Shown here: piece after piece, positions 7,134-14,922 of the stretch
Layout: every line of letters starts with the position of its first letter
Position numbering within the stretch: the stretch's first letter is position 1
NCBI RefSeq assembly: GCF_002237655.1
Contig: NZ_NOKT01000014.1
Coordinates: 124,001-188,000, forward strand
Length of the DNA stretch: 64,000 nt
DNA from: Streptomyces sp. XY006
Lineage (GTDB): Bacteria > Actinomycetota > Actinomycetes > Streptomycetales > Streptomycetaceae
Direction: 5' to 3'
Program-made: the position numbers and the translations under genes
Notes under the pieces: generated by a model
Database searches by the model: none
Told to the model about the DNA's origin: nothing
What the model saw: the letters and a program-made list of their open reading frames with translations, nothing else

Positions 7134-8411
7134 GTGGGCCTTGTCGTGCAGAAGTACGGAGGCTCCTCCGTAGCCGATGCCGAGGGCATCAAGCGCGTCG
7201 CCAAGCGGATCGTGGAAGCGAAGCAGAGCGGCAACCAGGTGGTTGCCGTCGTTTCCGCGATGGGCGACACGACGGACGAGCTGATCGATCTCGCCGAGCA
7301 GGTTTCCCCGATGCCTGCCGGGCGCGAGCTCGACATGCTGCTGACCGCCGGAGAGCGGATCTCCATGGCCCTGCTGGCCATGGCGATCAAAAAGCTGGGC
7401 CACGAGGCCCAGTCGTTCACCGGCAGCCAGGCAGGTGTCATCACCGACTCGGTCCACAACAAAGCCCGGATCATCGACGTCACGCCGGGTCGCATCAAGA
7501 CCTCGGTGGACGAGGGCAACATCGCGATCGTCGCCGGTTTCCAGGGCGTCAGCCAGGACACCAAGGACATCACCACCCTCGGCCGCGGCGGCTCGGACAC
7601 CACCGCGGTGGCCCTCGCCGCCGCCCTCGACGCCGACGTGTGCGAGATCTACACCGACGTCGACGGCGTGTTCACCGCCGACCCGCGTGTGGTGAAGAAG
7701 GCCCGGAAGATCGACTGGATCTCCTTCGAGGACATGCTCGAACTGGCGGCGTCCGGGTCCAAGGTGCTGCTCCACCGCTGCGTGGAGTACGCCCGCCGGT
7801 ACAACATCCCGATCCACGTCCGGTCCAGCTTCAGCGGACTGCAGGGCACGTGGGTCAGCAGCGAGCCGATCAATCAAGGGGACAAGCAGGTGGAGCAGGC
7901 TCTCATCTCCGGTGTCGCGCACGACACCTCCGAGGCCAAGGTCACGGTCGTCGGCGTGCCGGACAAGCCGGGCGAGGCGGCCTCGATCTTCCGCACGATC
8001 GCCGACGCCGAGATCAACATCGACATGGTCGTGCAGAACGTGTCCGCCGCCTCCACGGGCCTGACGGACATCTCCTTCACGCTGCCGAAGACCGAGGGCC
8101 GCAAGGCCATCGACGCGCTGGAGAAGAACAAGGCCGGCATCGGCTTCGACTCCCTGCGCTACGACGACCAGATCGGCAAGATCTCCCTCGTCGGCGCCGG
8201 TATGAAGACCAACCCGGGCGTCACGGCCGACTTCTTCACGGCCCTGTCCGACGCGGGCGTGAACATCGAGCTGATCTCGACTTCCGAGATCCGCATCTCG
8301 GTCGTCACGCGCGCCGACGACGTGCCCGAGGCCGTCCGTGCCGTGCACTCCGCGTTCGGGCTGGACTCCGACAGCGACGAGGCCGTCGTCTACGGAGGCA
8401 CCGGCCGCTGA
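7134..8411 (+). CDS. ask: Aspartokinase (alpha form)
   Basis: 425 residues; GTG start after GCGAGGAGCGCAC. It phosphorylates aspartate, the first step to lysine, threonine, methionine and diaminopimelate. The amino-acid kinase domain starts with the VQKYGGSS nucleotide/aspartate motif (about 4-11) and contains FTGSQAG, TTLGRGGSDTTA (about 147-158) and YTDVDGVFTADPR. Two ACT domains follow from about residue 265, as in lysine plus threonine concerted-feedback enzymes of actinobacteria. The stop overlaps the asd start as TGATG, so the two form a coupled operon. An internal start for the regulatory beta subunit is listed separately. Confidence 0.96.
   Translation: MGLVVQKYGGSSVADAEGIKRVAKRIVEAKQSGNQVVAVVSAMGDTTDELIDLAEQVSPMPAGRELDMLLTAGERISMALLAMAIKKLGHEAQSFTGSQAGVITDSVHNKARIIDVTPGRIKTSVDEGNIAIVAGFQGVSQDTKDITTLGRGGSDTTAVALAAALDADVCEIYTDVDGVFTADPRVVKKARKIDWISFEDMLELAASGSKVLLHRCVEYARRYNIPIHVRSSFSGLQGTWVSSEPINQGDKQVEQALISGVAHDTSEAKVTVVGVPDKPGEAASIFRTIADAEINIDMVVQNVSAASTGLTDISFTLPKTEGRKAIDALEKNKAGIGFDSLRYDDQIGKISLVGAGMKTNPGVTADFFTALSDAGVNIELISTSEIRISVVTRADDVPEAVRAVHSAFGLDSDSDEAVVYGGTGR
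7890..8411 (+). CDS. Probable in-frame aspartokinase beta subunit start
   Basis: A GTG at 7890-7892 in the ask frame follows AAGGGG (7875-7880) with a nine-base spacer and would give a 173-residue protein holding only the two ACT domains. In Corynebacterium and Bacillus, alpha2beta2 aspartokinases make their small subunit by such internal initiation. The site lies exactly at the kinase/ACT boundary. This is an inference from position and ribosome-binding site, not proof of translation. Confidence 0.5.
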   Translation: MEQALISGVAHDTSEAKVTVVGVPDKPGEAASIFRTIADAEINIDMVVQNVSAASTGLTDISFTLPKTEGRKAIDALEKNKAGIGFDSLRYDDQIGKISLVGAGMKTNPGVTADFFTALSDAGVNIELISTSEIRISVVTRADDVPEAVRAVHSAFGLDSDSDEAVVYGGTGR

Positions 8412-9487
8412 TGGCCGGATCCGGGCAGACCGGCCGATCGGGCCGGCCCACGCTCGCCGTGGTGGGAGCGACCGGAGCCGTCGGCACGGTCCTCCTCCAG
8501 ATCCTCTCCCAGCGGGCGGACATCTGGGGCGAGATCCGACTCGTCGCCTCCCCGCGCTCGGCCGGCCGCAAGCTGGCCGTGCGCGGTGAGGAGACCGAGG
8601 TCGTCGCGCTCACCGAGGAGGTCTTCGACGGGGCCGACGTCGCCCTGTTCGACGTCCCCGACGAGATCGCCGGGCGGTGGGCGCCGCTGGCCGCCGCCAA
8701 GGGCGCGGTGGTGGTCGACAACTCGGGCACGTTCCGGATGGACCCGGACGTGCCCCTCGTCGTGCCCGAGGTCAATCCGCACGCGGTGCGGATGCGCCCG
8801 CGCGGCATCATCGCCAACCCCAGCTGCACGACCCTCTCCATGATCGTGGCGCTGGGCGCGCTGCACGCCGAGTTCGGGCTGCGCGAGCTGGTCGCCTCCT
8901 CGTACCAGGCCGTCAGCGGCGCGGGGCGCGAGGGCGTGGCGACCCTGCGCCGGCAGCTGTCCCTGGTCGCCGGGACCGAGCTGGGCACCAGCCCCGGTGA
9001 CGTACGGCGGGCCGTGGGCGACCGCACCGGGCCGTTCCCGGAGCCGGTCGCGCTGAACGTCGTGCCGTGGGCCGGTGAGCCCCGGGACGACGGCTGGTCC
9101 TCGGAGGAGCTGAAGGTGCGGGACGAGTCCCGCAAGATCCTCGGACTGCCTGAGCTGCCCGTCGCCGTCACGTGCGTGCGCGTCCCGGTGATCACCACGC
9201 ACTCCCTGACCGTGCACGCCCGCTTCGAGGGCGAGGTCACCGTCGACAAGGCCCGCGAGATCCTCGCCACGGCGCCCGGTGTCGTGCTGTTCGACAACCC
9301 GGCCGCCGGGGAGTTCCCGACCCCCGCCGACGTCGTCGGCACCGACCCGACCTGGGTCGGGCGGGTGCGGCGGGCCCTGGACGATCCGACCGCGCTGGAA
9401 CTCTTCGTGTGCGGGGACAACCTGCGCAAGGGCTCCGCGCTCAACACCGCCCAGATCGCCGAGCTGGTGGCGGCCGAACTTCCCTGA
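8411..9487 (+). CDS. asd: Aspartate-semialdehyde dehydrogenase
   Basis: 358 residues; ATG overlapping the ask stop. The enzyme reduces aspartyl phosphate from aspartokinase to the semialdehyde using NADPH. Features seen are the Rossmann glycine motif VVGATGAVGTVLLQIL (about 16-31), NPSCTT with the catalytic Cys (about 136-141), the YQAVSGAGREG segment and the active-site His in the RVPVITTHSL region. Length and order match the streptomycete enzyme. No biosynthetic gene follows it directly; a long hairpin lies 146 bases past the stop. Confidence 0.96.
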   Translation: MAGSGQTGRSGRPTLAVVGATGAVGTVLLQILSQRADIWGEIRLVASPRSAGRKLAVRGEETEVVALTEEVFDGADVALFDVPDEIAGRWAPLAAAKGAVVVDNSGTFRMDPDVPLVVPEVNPHAVRMRPRGIIANPSCTTLSMIVALGALHAEFGLRELVASSYQAVSGAGREGVATLRRQLSLVAGTELGTSPGDVRRAVGDRTGPFPEPVALNVVPWAGEPRDDGWSSEELKVRDESRKILGLPELPVAVTCVRVPVITTHSLTVHARFEGEVTVDKAREILATAPGVVLFDNPAAGEFPTPADVVGTDPTWVGRVRRALDDPTALELFVCGDNLRKGSALNTAQIAELVAAELP

Positions 9488-9907
9488 CCGGACGCGCCCG
9501 GGCCGCGGGGATCCACCCCGCGGCAAAAGCCCGGGCCGATGTCAGAGGCGGTTTGTAGGATCTGTGGACGACATGTGAGCTGGTCGATGATCCAGACCAC
9601 TTGTCCCGAGCCCGTCGGCAGCAGAGGATTTATCTCCCCGCTCTCCGCAACCGCGCGGAGGGCGGGGAGCGTCTTTGCGGTCGCCTCTTCGGCCGTGGGA
9701 GCGCTTCATCGGGCGTGGGGACGCCTGGAACCGGACGTGGGGACGTCCGTTCACATCTGGACATAGGGGAAGAGCGGGACGCATGAGGGCATGGAATGCA
9801 CCATCGGTTGTGCTGCCTGACGCGGGTAGACCGCCGACGGCGACGGTCGGCGCGAAAGTGATGCCCGGCACGTACAACCCTCACCGGGGTCAGCGTGTCC
9901 AACAGGC
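9488..9907. other. Intergenic region between asd and the ECF sigma gene
   Basis: About 420 bases. It contains the hairpin described at 9634-9669 and the upstream region of the sigma gene. A short open frame from ATG 9783 has a passable ribosome-binding site but overlaps the sigma gene by 109 bases and looks like no known family. A DnaA-box-like tgtggacga occurs at 9561-9569. Nothing else is supported. Confidence 0.4.
9634..9669 (+). terminator. Hairpin downstream of ask-asd
   Basis: Arms 9634-9648 and 9655-9669 (15 bases each, ctccccgctctccgc against gcggagggcggggag) pair fully apart from one G-U pair, around a six-base loop, followed by cgtcttt. It is the likely end of the ask-asd transcript. 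Confidence 0.6.
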
Positions 9908-10582
9908 GTGGCAGAGGTACTCGACTTCAGCGCGGCACGCGGCACGGTCCTTCGACCGCCCCGTCCGGCGGCTCTCCGACCCCGCATGCCCGGTACGCCC
10001 GGTGGCATGCCGGTGATCGCGCCCGTGCCCGCAGCGCGGCCGGCCCGCATCCCGAACCAGCGTGACGGCGCCGAGGACGGTGTCGCGGCCGGTACGACCG
10101 TCGACCACCTCACCGAGACCTACCGGGCGCACTACCGCTCGCTGCTGGGTCTCGCCGCCCTCCTCCTCGACGACACGGCCTCCTGCGAGGACGTCGTCCA
10201 GGAGGCCTTCATCCGTGTCCACTCCGCGCGCAAGCGGGTCCGCGACCCCGAGAAGACCCTGGCGTACCTGCGCCAGACGGTCGTCAACCTCTCGCGCTCG
10301 GCGCTGCGCCGCCGCATCCTCGGCCTGAAGCTGCTGTCGAAGCCCATGCCCGACATGGCCAGCGCCGAGGAAGGCGCCTACGACCAGCTGGAGCGCGACT
10401 CCCTCATCAAGGCGATGAAGGGCCTGCAGCGCCGCCAGCGCGAGGTGCTGGTGCTGCGCTACTTCGCGGACATGACCGAGGCGCAGGTCGCCGAGACCCT
10501 CGGCATATCGCTGGGCTCGGTCAAGGCGTACGGCTCGCGCGGGATCGCGGCGCTCAGGGTGGCCATGGAGGCCCCGGTATGA
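9908..10582 (+). CDS. SigE-family ECF RNA polymerase sigma factor
   Basis: 224 residues from GTG 9908; the ribosome-binding site is poor and a later start near 9986-10010 is possible, since the first 60 residues are Pro/Arg-rich and not part of the fold. Sigma region 2 runs over YRAHYRSLLGLAALLLDDTASCEDVVQEAFIRVH (about 74-107) and region 4 over LQRRQREVLVLRYFADMTEAQVAETLGISLGSVKAYGSRGIAALR (about 176-220), with the recognition helix at SLGSVKAYGSR. It would direct RNA polymerase to a small stress or envelope regulon. The TGA overlaps the next ATG, so the membrane protein downstream is co-expressed and probably regulates it. Confidence 0.9.
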   Translation: MAEVLDFSAARGTVLRPPRPAALRPRMPGTPGGMPVIAPVPAARPARIPNQRDGAEDGVAAGTTVDHLTETYRAHYRSLLGLAALLLDDTASCEDVVQEAFIRVHSARKRVRDPEKTLAYLRQTVVNLSRSALRRRILGLKLLSKPMPDMASAEEGAYDQLERDSLIKAMKGLQRRQREVLVLRYFADMTEAQVAETLGISLGSVKAYGSRGIAALRVAMEAPV

Positions 10583-11739
10583 GCGCATCGGACGGCGCGC
10601 GCCGTGACGGGCGCGACCGGCACGAGCCCTTCGAGTGGCACGAGCCGACCAGGCTGCACGGGCAAGATCCGAAGCAATCGCACGCTGGGAACGGAACTGT
10701 GAACCACGGCCCCGACGACCAGGGCCCCCTGGGGCTCGACTCGGACGAGCTGGACCTGCGCACGATGCTGCACCAGGCGGTGCAGGAGGTGGAGCCGCGC
10801 GACGGCACGCTGGAGTACCTGCGCAAGGCGGTGCCCCAGCGGCGCACCCGCAAGCGGCAGGCCGTCGTGGGCATGGCCGCCGCCGCGCTCTTCATCGGCA
10901 CCGCCATTCCCGCCCTCGTCCACGTCTCCAACGTCACCGGCTCCGACGCCAACCCGTCGGTCGCCGGGCACGCCTCGCAGACCCAGGGCGGCGCGAGCGA
11001 GGGCAAGGGCCCGGACGGCGGCGAGAGCACCGCGGGCGGCTCCTCGGGCAAGTCCGAGGGCAAGGAGAAGGACGACAAGAAGGAGAAGGAGAAGGGCCAG
11101 GGCGGCTCCGGCTCCGGCACCGGCGCGTCCCAGGGCACCGGCCCCTCCTCCACCACCACCGCCGGCATCCCCGCCTGCACCGCGGCCCAGCTCGGCCCGG
11201 CGTCCGGGAGCAGCAACGCCCCCGACTCCACCGGCGCCGTCTCCGGCTCCTTCCGCGTCACGAACGTCTCGGGCGCCGCCTGCACGGTCACCGCCCCGGG
11301 CTCCGTGAGCGCGCTGGCGCAGGGCGCGGCCGACATCAGCAAGGTCGGCTCGGCCCGGCACACGGCCGGGGACGCGGCGGCGGGCCTGCTGCCCGACCCG
11401 TCCCTGGAGGCCGCCGAGCTGGTGCTCCAGCCGGGCCTCGGCTACGACGTCAGGTTCGCCTGGGTGCCCTCGGAGACCTGCCAGCCGGCCGGCGGCAGCG
11501 TCGGCGGCCCCGACCCCACCCCCGACCCGACGCCCTCGGAGGACCCGTCGACTACGGCCGGCACCTCCACCGGCGGCGACACGGGCACGGCCCCGCAACT
11601 GGCCCGGGAGGACGGCACGGTCGACGGCAGCGTCGCCGTGACCTACACCCCCGGCACGGGCTCGGGCGCGTCCTCGGTCGTCGTCTCCAACGCCTGCGCG
11701 GGGACGGTGTACTGGACGGGGATGCTGACGGGGGCGTAG
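10579..11739 (+). CDS. Single-pass membrane protein, candidate anti-sigma partner, DUF4232-like outer domain
   Basis: 386 residues, ATG overlapping the sigma gene by four bases. A cytoplasmic N-terminus of about 95 residues includes DELDLRTMLHQAVQEVEPRDGTLEYLRKAVPQRR-type helices. One membrane helix (about 96-118) follows, then a Lys/Glu/Ser/Gly linker (about 125-195) and an extracellular beta-rich domain with Cys pairs resembling DUF4232. The arrangement with the ECF gene suggests an anti-sigma factor, but no zinc-binding ZAS motif is present in the N-terminus, so the role is an inference from position. Confidence 0.75.
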   Translation: MSASDGARRDGRDRHEPFEWHEPTRLHGQDPKQSHAGNGTVNHGPDDQGPLGLDSDELDLRTMLHQAVQEVEPRDGTLEYLRKAVPQRRTRKRQAVVGMAAAALFIGTAIPALVHVSNVTGSDANPSVAGHASQTQGGASEGKGPDGGESTAGGSSGKSEGKEKDDKKEKEKGQGGSGSGTGASQGTGPSSTTTAGIPACTAAQLGPASGSSNAPDSTGAVSGSFRVTNVSGAACTVTAPGSVSALAQGAADISKVGSARHTAGDAAAGLLPDPSLEAAELVLQPGLGYDVRFAWVPSETCQPAGGSVGGPDPTPDPTPSEDPSTTAGTSTGGDTGTAPQLAREDGTVDGSVAVTYTPGTGSGASSVVVSNACAGTVYWTGMLTGA

Positions 11740-11787
11740 CCGCTCCCGCGCCGGTTCGGTTCGCCCCGGGCCCGGTGCGGGCGGCCG

Positions 11788-12582
11788 CTACTTCGCGGAG
11801 GCCTCCACGGCGACCGGTTCCTCGTCCGGGACCAGGCCCAGGGCCGCGTCCCGGGCGAATTCCACCTCGCGGCGCAGCAACCGGAACCACATGAAGATCA
11901 CGAAGCCCACGAAGGCGAACCACTCGGCGGTGTAACCGAGGTTCTGGAACGCCTTCAGGTCCAGCCCCGTGTCCGGCGGCGCCGCCGCCGGCACGGCCTT
12001 CATCCCCGCGTCGCCCCGCGCCAGCGTGACCCACGCGTCGTACACGTCGTACGGCACCAGGTTCACCAGCGACGCCGCGCTGATCGCCCCGGTCTGCCCG
12101 GCCGGCAACCCGCCCTGCGCGCTGACCCCGTTGTCGCCCGGCGTCTCCGACGCCTGCAGCGCCCCGGTCACCGTGACCTCGCCCCGCGGAGCGGCCGGCG
12201 CCTTGGCCGGGTCGGCGGTCCCGGGCAGCCATCCGCGCACCACCGGCAGCGCCTCGCCCGAGTCGGTGCGCAGCAGCGTGAGCACGTAGAAGCCCTCGCT
12301 GCCGTCGAGCTCCCGGCCCGGCACCAGCAACTGCTTTCCGTAGCGCCCGGTCGCGGTGACCTGCTTGCCGGAGGTCGCCTTGGTCACCGGCAGCATCTCC
12401 GCCAGCGGCCGCGGCGCCTCGCGCGCGGCGTCGGAGACCTGCTCGGTCGCCGTGCGATGGTCCTGCACGCGGTCCTCGAACCGGCCCAGCTGCCAGGACC
12501 CCATGAAGACGCAGAAAGGGATCGACAGCAGTACGAAGATGTTGATCCCCCACCAGCGGGGCGTCAGCAGAAACCGGTACAC
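11788..12582 (-). CDS. SURF1-family cytochrome oxidase assembly protein
   Basis: 264 residues from GTG at 12582, which begins the conserved Tyr-Arg-Phe-Leu-Leu-Thr-Pro-Arg-Trp-Trp sequence; the longer open frame upstream is Pro/Arg-rich and overlaps the divergent S9 gene. Two membrane helices bracket the protein (about 10-30 and 215-235). Between them are GSWQLGRFEDR (about 31-41), the GRYGKQLLVPGRELDGSEGFYVLTLL segment and VVRGWLPG, which are SURF1 signatures. SURF1 helps insert haem into the aa3 oxidase. The C-terminus is acidic and ends in an Ala/Lys tail. Confidence 0.88.
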   Translation of the reverse strand: MYRFLLTPRWWGINIFVLLSIPFCVFMGSWQLGRFEDRVQDHRTATEQVSDAAREAPRPLAEMLPVTKATSGKQVTATGRYGKQLLVPGRELDGSEGFYVLTLLRTDSGEALPVVRGWLPGTADPAKAPAAPRGEVTVTGALQASETPGDNGVSAQGGLPAGQTGAISAASLVNLVPYDVYDAWVTLARGDAGMKAVPAAAPPDTGLDLKAFQNLGYTAEWFAFVGFVIFMWFRLLRREVEFARDAALGLVPDEEPVAVEASAK

Positions 12583-12656
12583 ACCCCCACGGTACGGGGC
12601 TGTCGGCCCGGTCCGGCCCGCGGGGTGGGCGACGACCGGCGGGGGACCGGTGGAGG

Positions 12657-12665
12657 TTGTCCACA
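12657..12665 (+). promoter_or_regulatory. Consensus DnaA box (ttgtccaca)
   Basis: A perfect ttgtccaca nonamer lies between the divergent SURF1 and S9 peptidase genes, 52 bases before the latter's ATG. Single boxes can titrate or bind DnaA. About one perfect copy is expected by chance in a window this long, so the weight is small. Confidence 0.35.
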
Positions 12666-12716
12666 GGCTGGGGACCTGGCCAGCGAAAAGGCCCCGAAGG
12701 CGGGCAGTATGGGGCC

Positions 12717-14585
12717 ATGACTGAGAGCAACGGGCCCGGCGCACGGGATGAGCGGGACCAGCAGGAGCATGTGGCACGGGCGGGACAGCAGGAGCGGATG
12801 CCCGACTGGGAAAAGCGCTTTCGGGCGCCCCGGGTGTCCCTGCCCGACTGGGCGGAGGACGCGCCGGACCGCTCCCTGTTCGTGTCGAACGCGACGGGGA
12901 CGTACGAGCTGTACGCCTGGGACCGGTCCACGGGCGAGCAGCGCCAGGTGACGGACCGGCCCAACGGCACGACGGACGGTGTGCTGTCACCGGACGGCGC
13001 GTGGATCTGGTGGTTCGACGACAAGGACGGCGACGAGTTCGGCGTGTGGCGCCGCCAGCCCTTCGAGGGCGGCGCGGACGAGCCGGCCGCCGAAGGGCTT
13101 GCGGCCTCCTACCCGGCGGGCCTGGCCCTCGGCCGCGACGGCCGCACGGCGGTGGTGGGCCGCTCCACGGACGAGGACGGCACGACGATCCACCTCGTCC
13201 GCACCGGCGAGGCCCCGGTGGAGATCTACCGGCACCGTGAGTCGGCCGGCGTCGGCGACCTCTCCCACGACGGTTCGCTCATCGCCATCGAGCACACCGA
13301 GCACGGCGACGCGATGCACTCGGCGCTGCGCGTCCTGCGCCCGGACGGCACGGCGGTGGCCGATCTGGACGACACCGAGGGCGGCACCCGCGAGCTGGGC
13401 CTGGAGGTCCTCGGCTTCGCTCCCGTCGACGGCGACACGCGCCTGCTCATCGGCCACCAGCGCCGCGGCCGCTGGGAGCCCCTGGTGTGGGACGTGGCCA
13501 CCGGCGAGCAGACGGACCTGGCGCTGGAGCTGCCCGGCGACGTCAGTGCCGAGTGGTACCCGGACGGCACGGGCCTGCTCATCGCGCACAGCTTCGAGGC
13601 CCGCAGCGAGCTGTTCCGCTACGACCTGGCGAGCCGCGCCCTGGCCGAGATCCCGACCCCGCCCGGCACGGTCTCCGGCGCCACGGCCCGGCCCGACGGC
13701 AGCGTGGAGTACCTGTGGTCCTCGGCGGCCGAGCCGTCGGCGGTGCGCTCCACGGCGGGCGGTGTCGTCCTCGACCCGCCCGGCCTGAAGTCGCCCGGCT
13801 CGGTGCCGGTGGAGGACGTGTGGGTGGAGGGGCCGGGCGGCCGCATCCACGCCCTCGTGCAGAAGCCGCGGGGCGCCACCGGTCCGCTCCCCACGGTCTT
13901 CGACATCCACGGCGGCCCGACCTGGCACGACAGCGACTCCTTCGCGGCCGGCCCGGCGGCCTGGGTCGATCACGGCTATGCGGTGATCCGTGTCAACTAC
14001 CGCGGCTCCACGGGGTACGGCCGTGCCTGGACGGACGCCCTGAAGCACCGCGTGGGCCTCATCGAGCTGGAGGACATCGCCGCGGTCCGTGAGTGGGCCG
14101 TCGCCTCGGGCCTCGCCGACCCCGAGCGGCTCGTCCTGACCGGCGGGTCCTGGGGCGGCTACCTCACCCTCCTCGGCCTCGGCGTCCAGCCCGACGCGTG
14201 GGCCGTGGGCATCGCGGCGGTGCCGGTCGCGGACTACGTCACGGCGTACCACGACGAGATGGAGGCGCTGAAGGCGATGGACCGCACGCTGCTCGGCGGC
14301 ACGCCGGAGGAGGTGCCCGAGCGCTTCGAGGCCTCGTCCCCGCTGACGTATGTCGACCAGGTCAAGGCGCCGGTGTACATCTCGGCCGGGGTCAACGACC
14401 CGCGCTGCCCGATCCGCCAGATCGAGAACTACGTCAAGCGGCTGGAGGCGCGGGGTGCGGTCCATGAGGTGTACCGGTACGACGCGGGGCACGGGTCGCT
14501 GGTGGTGGACGAACGCATCAAGCAGGTACGTCTGGAACTGGAGTTCGCGGAGCGGCACCTGAAGGGTGTTTCGGGCGCCGAGTAG
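12717..14585 (+). CDS. S9 family prolyl oligopeptidase-type serine peptidase
   Basis: 622 residues from ATG 12717. The N-terminal two thirds is a WD/beta-propeller region with repeated Asp-Gly and Trp-x-x-Asp turns. The C-terminal alpha/beta-hydrolase domain (from about 375) has the oxyanion HGGPTWHDSDSF region, the nucleophile in GGSWGGY (about 478-484), Asp in GVNDPRCP (about 558) and His in DAGHGS (about 590). Cytoplasmic, with no signal peptide; it should cleave short peptides or acyl-peptides. Direct repeats begin within its last codons and run past the stop. Confidence 0.93.
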   Translation: MTESNGPGARDERDQQEHVARAGQQERMPDWEKRFRAPRVSLPDWAEDAPDRSLFVSNATGTYELYAWDRSTGEQRQVTDRPNGTTDGVLSPDGAWIWWFDDKDGDEFGVWRRQPFEGGADEPAAEGLAASYPAGLALGRDGRTAVVGRSTDEDGTTIHLVRTGEAPVEIYRHRESAGVGDLSHDGSLIAIEHTEHGDAMHSALRVLRPDGTAVADLDDTEGGTRELGLEVLGFAPVDGDTRLLIGHQRRGRWEPLVWDVATGEQTDLALELPGDVSAEWYPDGTGLLIAHSFEARSELFRYDLASRALAEIPTPPGTVSGATARPDGSVEYLWSSAAEPSAVRSTAGGVVLDPPGLKSPGSVPVEDVWVEGPGGRIHALVQKPRGATGPLPTVFDIHGGPTWHDSDSFAAGPAAWVDHGYAVIRVNYRGSTGYGRAWTDALKHRVGLIELEDIAAVREWAVASGLADPERLVLTGGSWGGYLTLLGLGVQPDAWAVGIAAVPVADYVTAYHDEMEALKAMDRTLLGGTPEEVPERFEASSPLTYVDQVKAPVYISAGVNDPRCPIRQIENYVKRLEARGAVHEVYRYDAGHGSLVVDERIKQVRLELEFAERHLKGVSGAE

Positions 14586-14680
14586 TTCGGAGGGGTTTCG
14601 GGCGCGGAGTAGCTCGGGGGCCGCTTGGGCTCGGGCGCCCAGGAGCTCTGGGGGGCTCGGGCTCGGGCGCCCAGGAGCTC
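14568..14680 (+). repeat. Short direct repeats over and beyond the S9 stop codon
   Basis: Two near-identical 23-base copies start at 14568 and 14595 (gtttcgggcgc-gagtag-tcgg), the first containing the TAG stop. Two exact 22-base copies at 14627-14648 and 14659-14680 begin gggctcgggcgc and end caggagctc. The stop codon therefore sits inside a small duplicated tract. Confidence 0.7.
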
Positions 14681-14922
14681 GGGGGGCCGGGGGGTGTGGC
14701 GGCTGCGGGTGTTGTGTGGCTGGTCGCGCAGTTCCCCGCGCCCCTGGGGGCGCTTCACCACCCGTGTTACCCGCGGGCAGTCGTGCCGCTGGGGCGGCAC
14801 GGGTGGGCGCGGGCGGTGCCCCGCTGCGCCGGGTTGCGCGACGCCCCGGCCCGGGCACCGACCCCGCGCGCCCTGTCACGCCGAGCCGTGAGAGACACCG
14901 CCCGGCGTCACACCCCCCGGCG
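14586..14922. other. Convergent intergenic region with a dispersed Streptomyces-type repeat
   Basis: No gene is supported. Besides the direct repeats, the sequence tggtcgcgcagttccccgcg (14721-14740) and the following hairpins match, from memory, an intergenic element repeated many times in streptomycete chromosomes, usually between convergent genes. Copy number in this genome cannot be judged from one window. Confidence 0.5.
14738..14800. terminator. Two adjacent hairpins between convergent genes
   Basis: gcgcccc-tg-ggggcgc (14738-14753) and gtgccgc-tggg-gcggcac (14783-14800) are perfect 7-base stems. They lie between the rightward S9 gene and the leftward TrkA-type gene and could end transcripts from either side. 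No T-run follows, as is common in Streptomyces. Confidence 0.5.

Noticed and set aside
9783..10016. Small gene upstream of the ECF sigma factor
   Set aside because: It has a fair ribosome-binding site but overlaps the sigma gene by 109 bases in another frame and its translation resembles no protein family.
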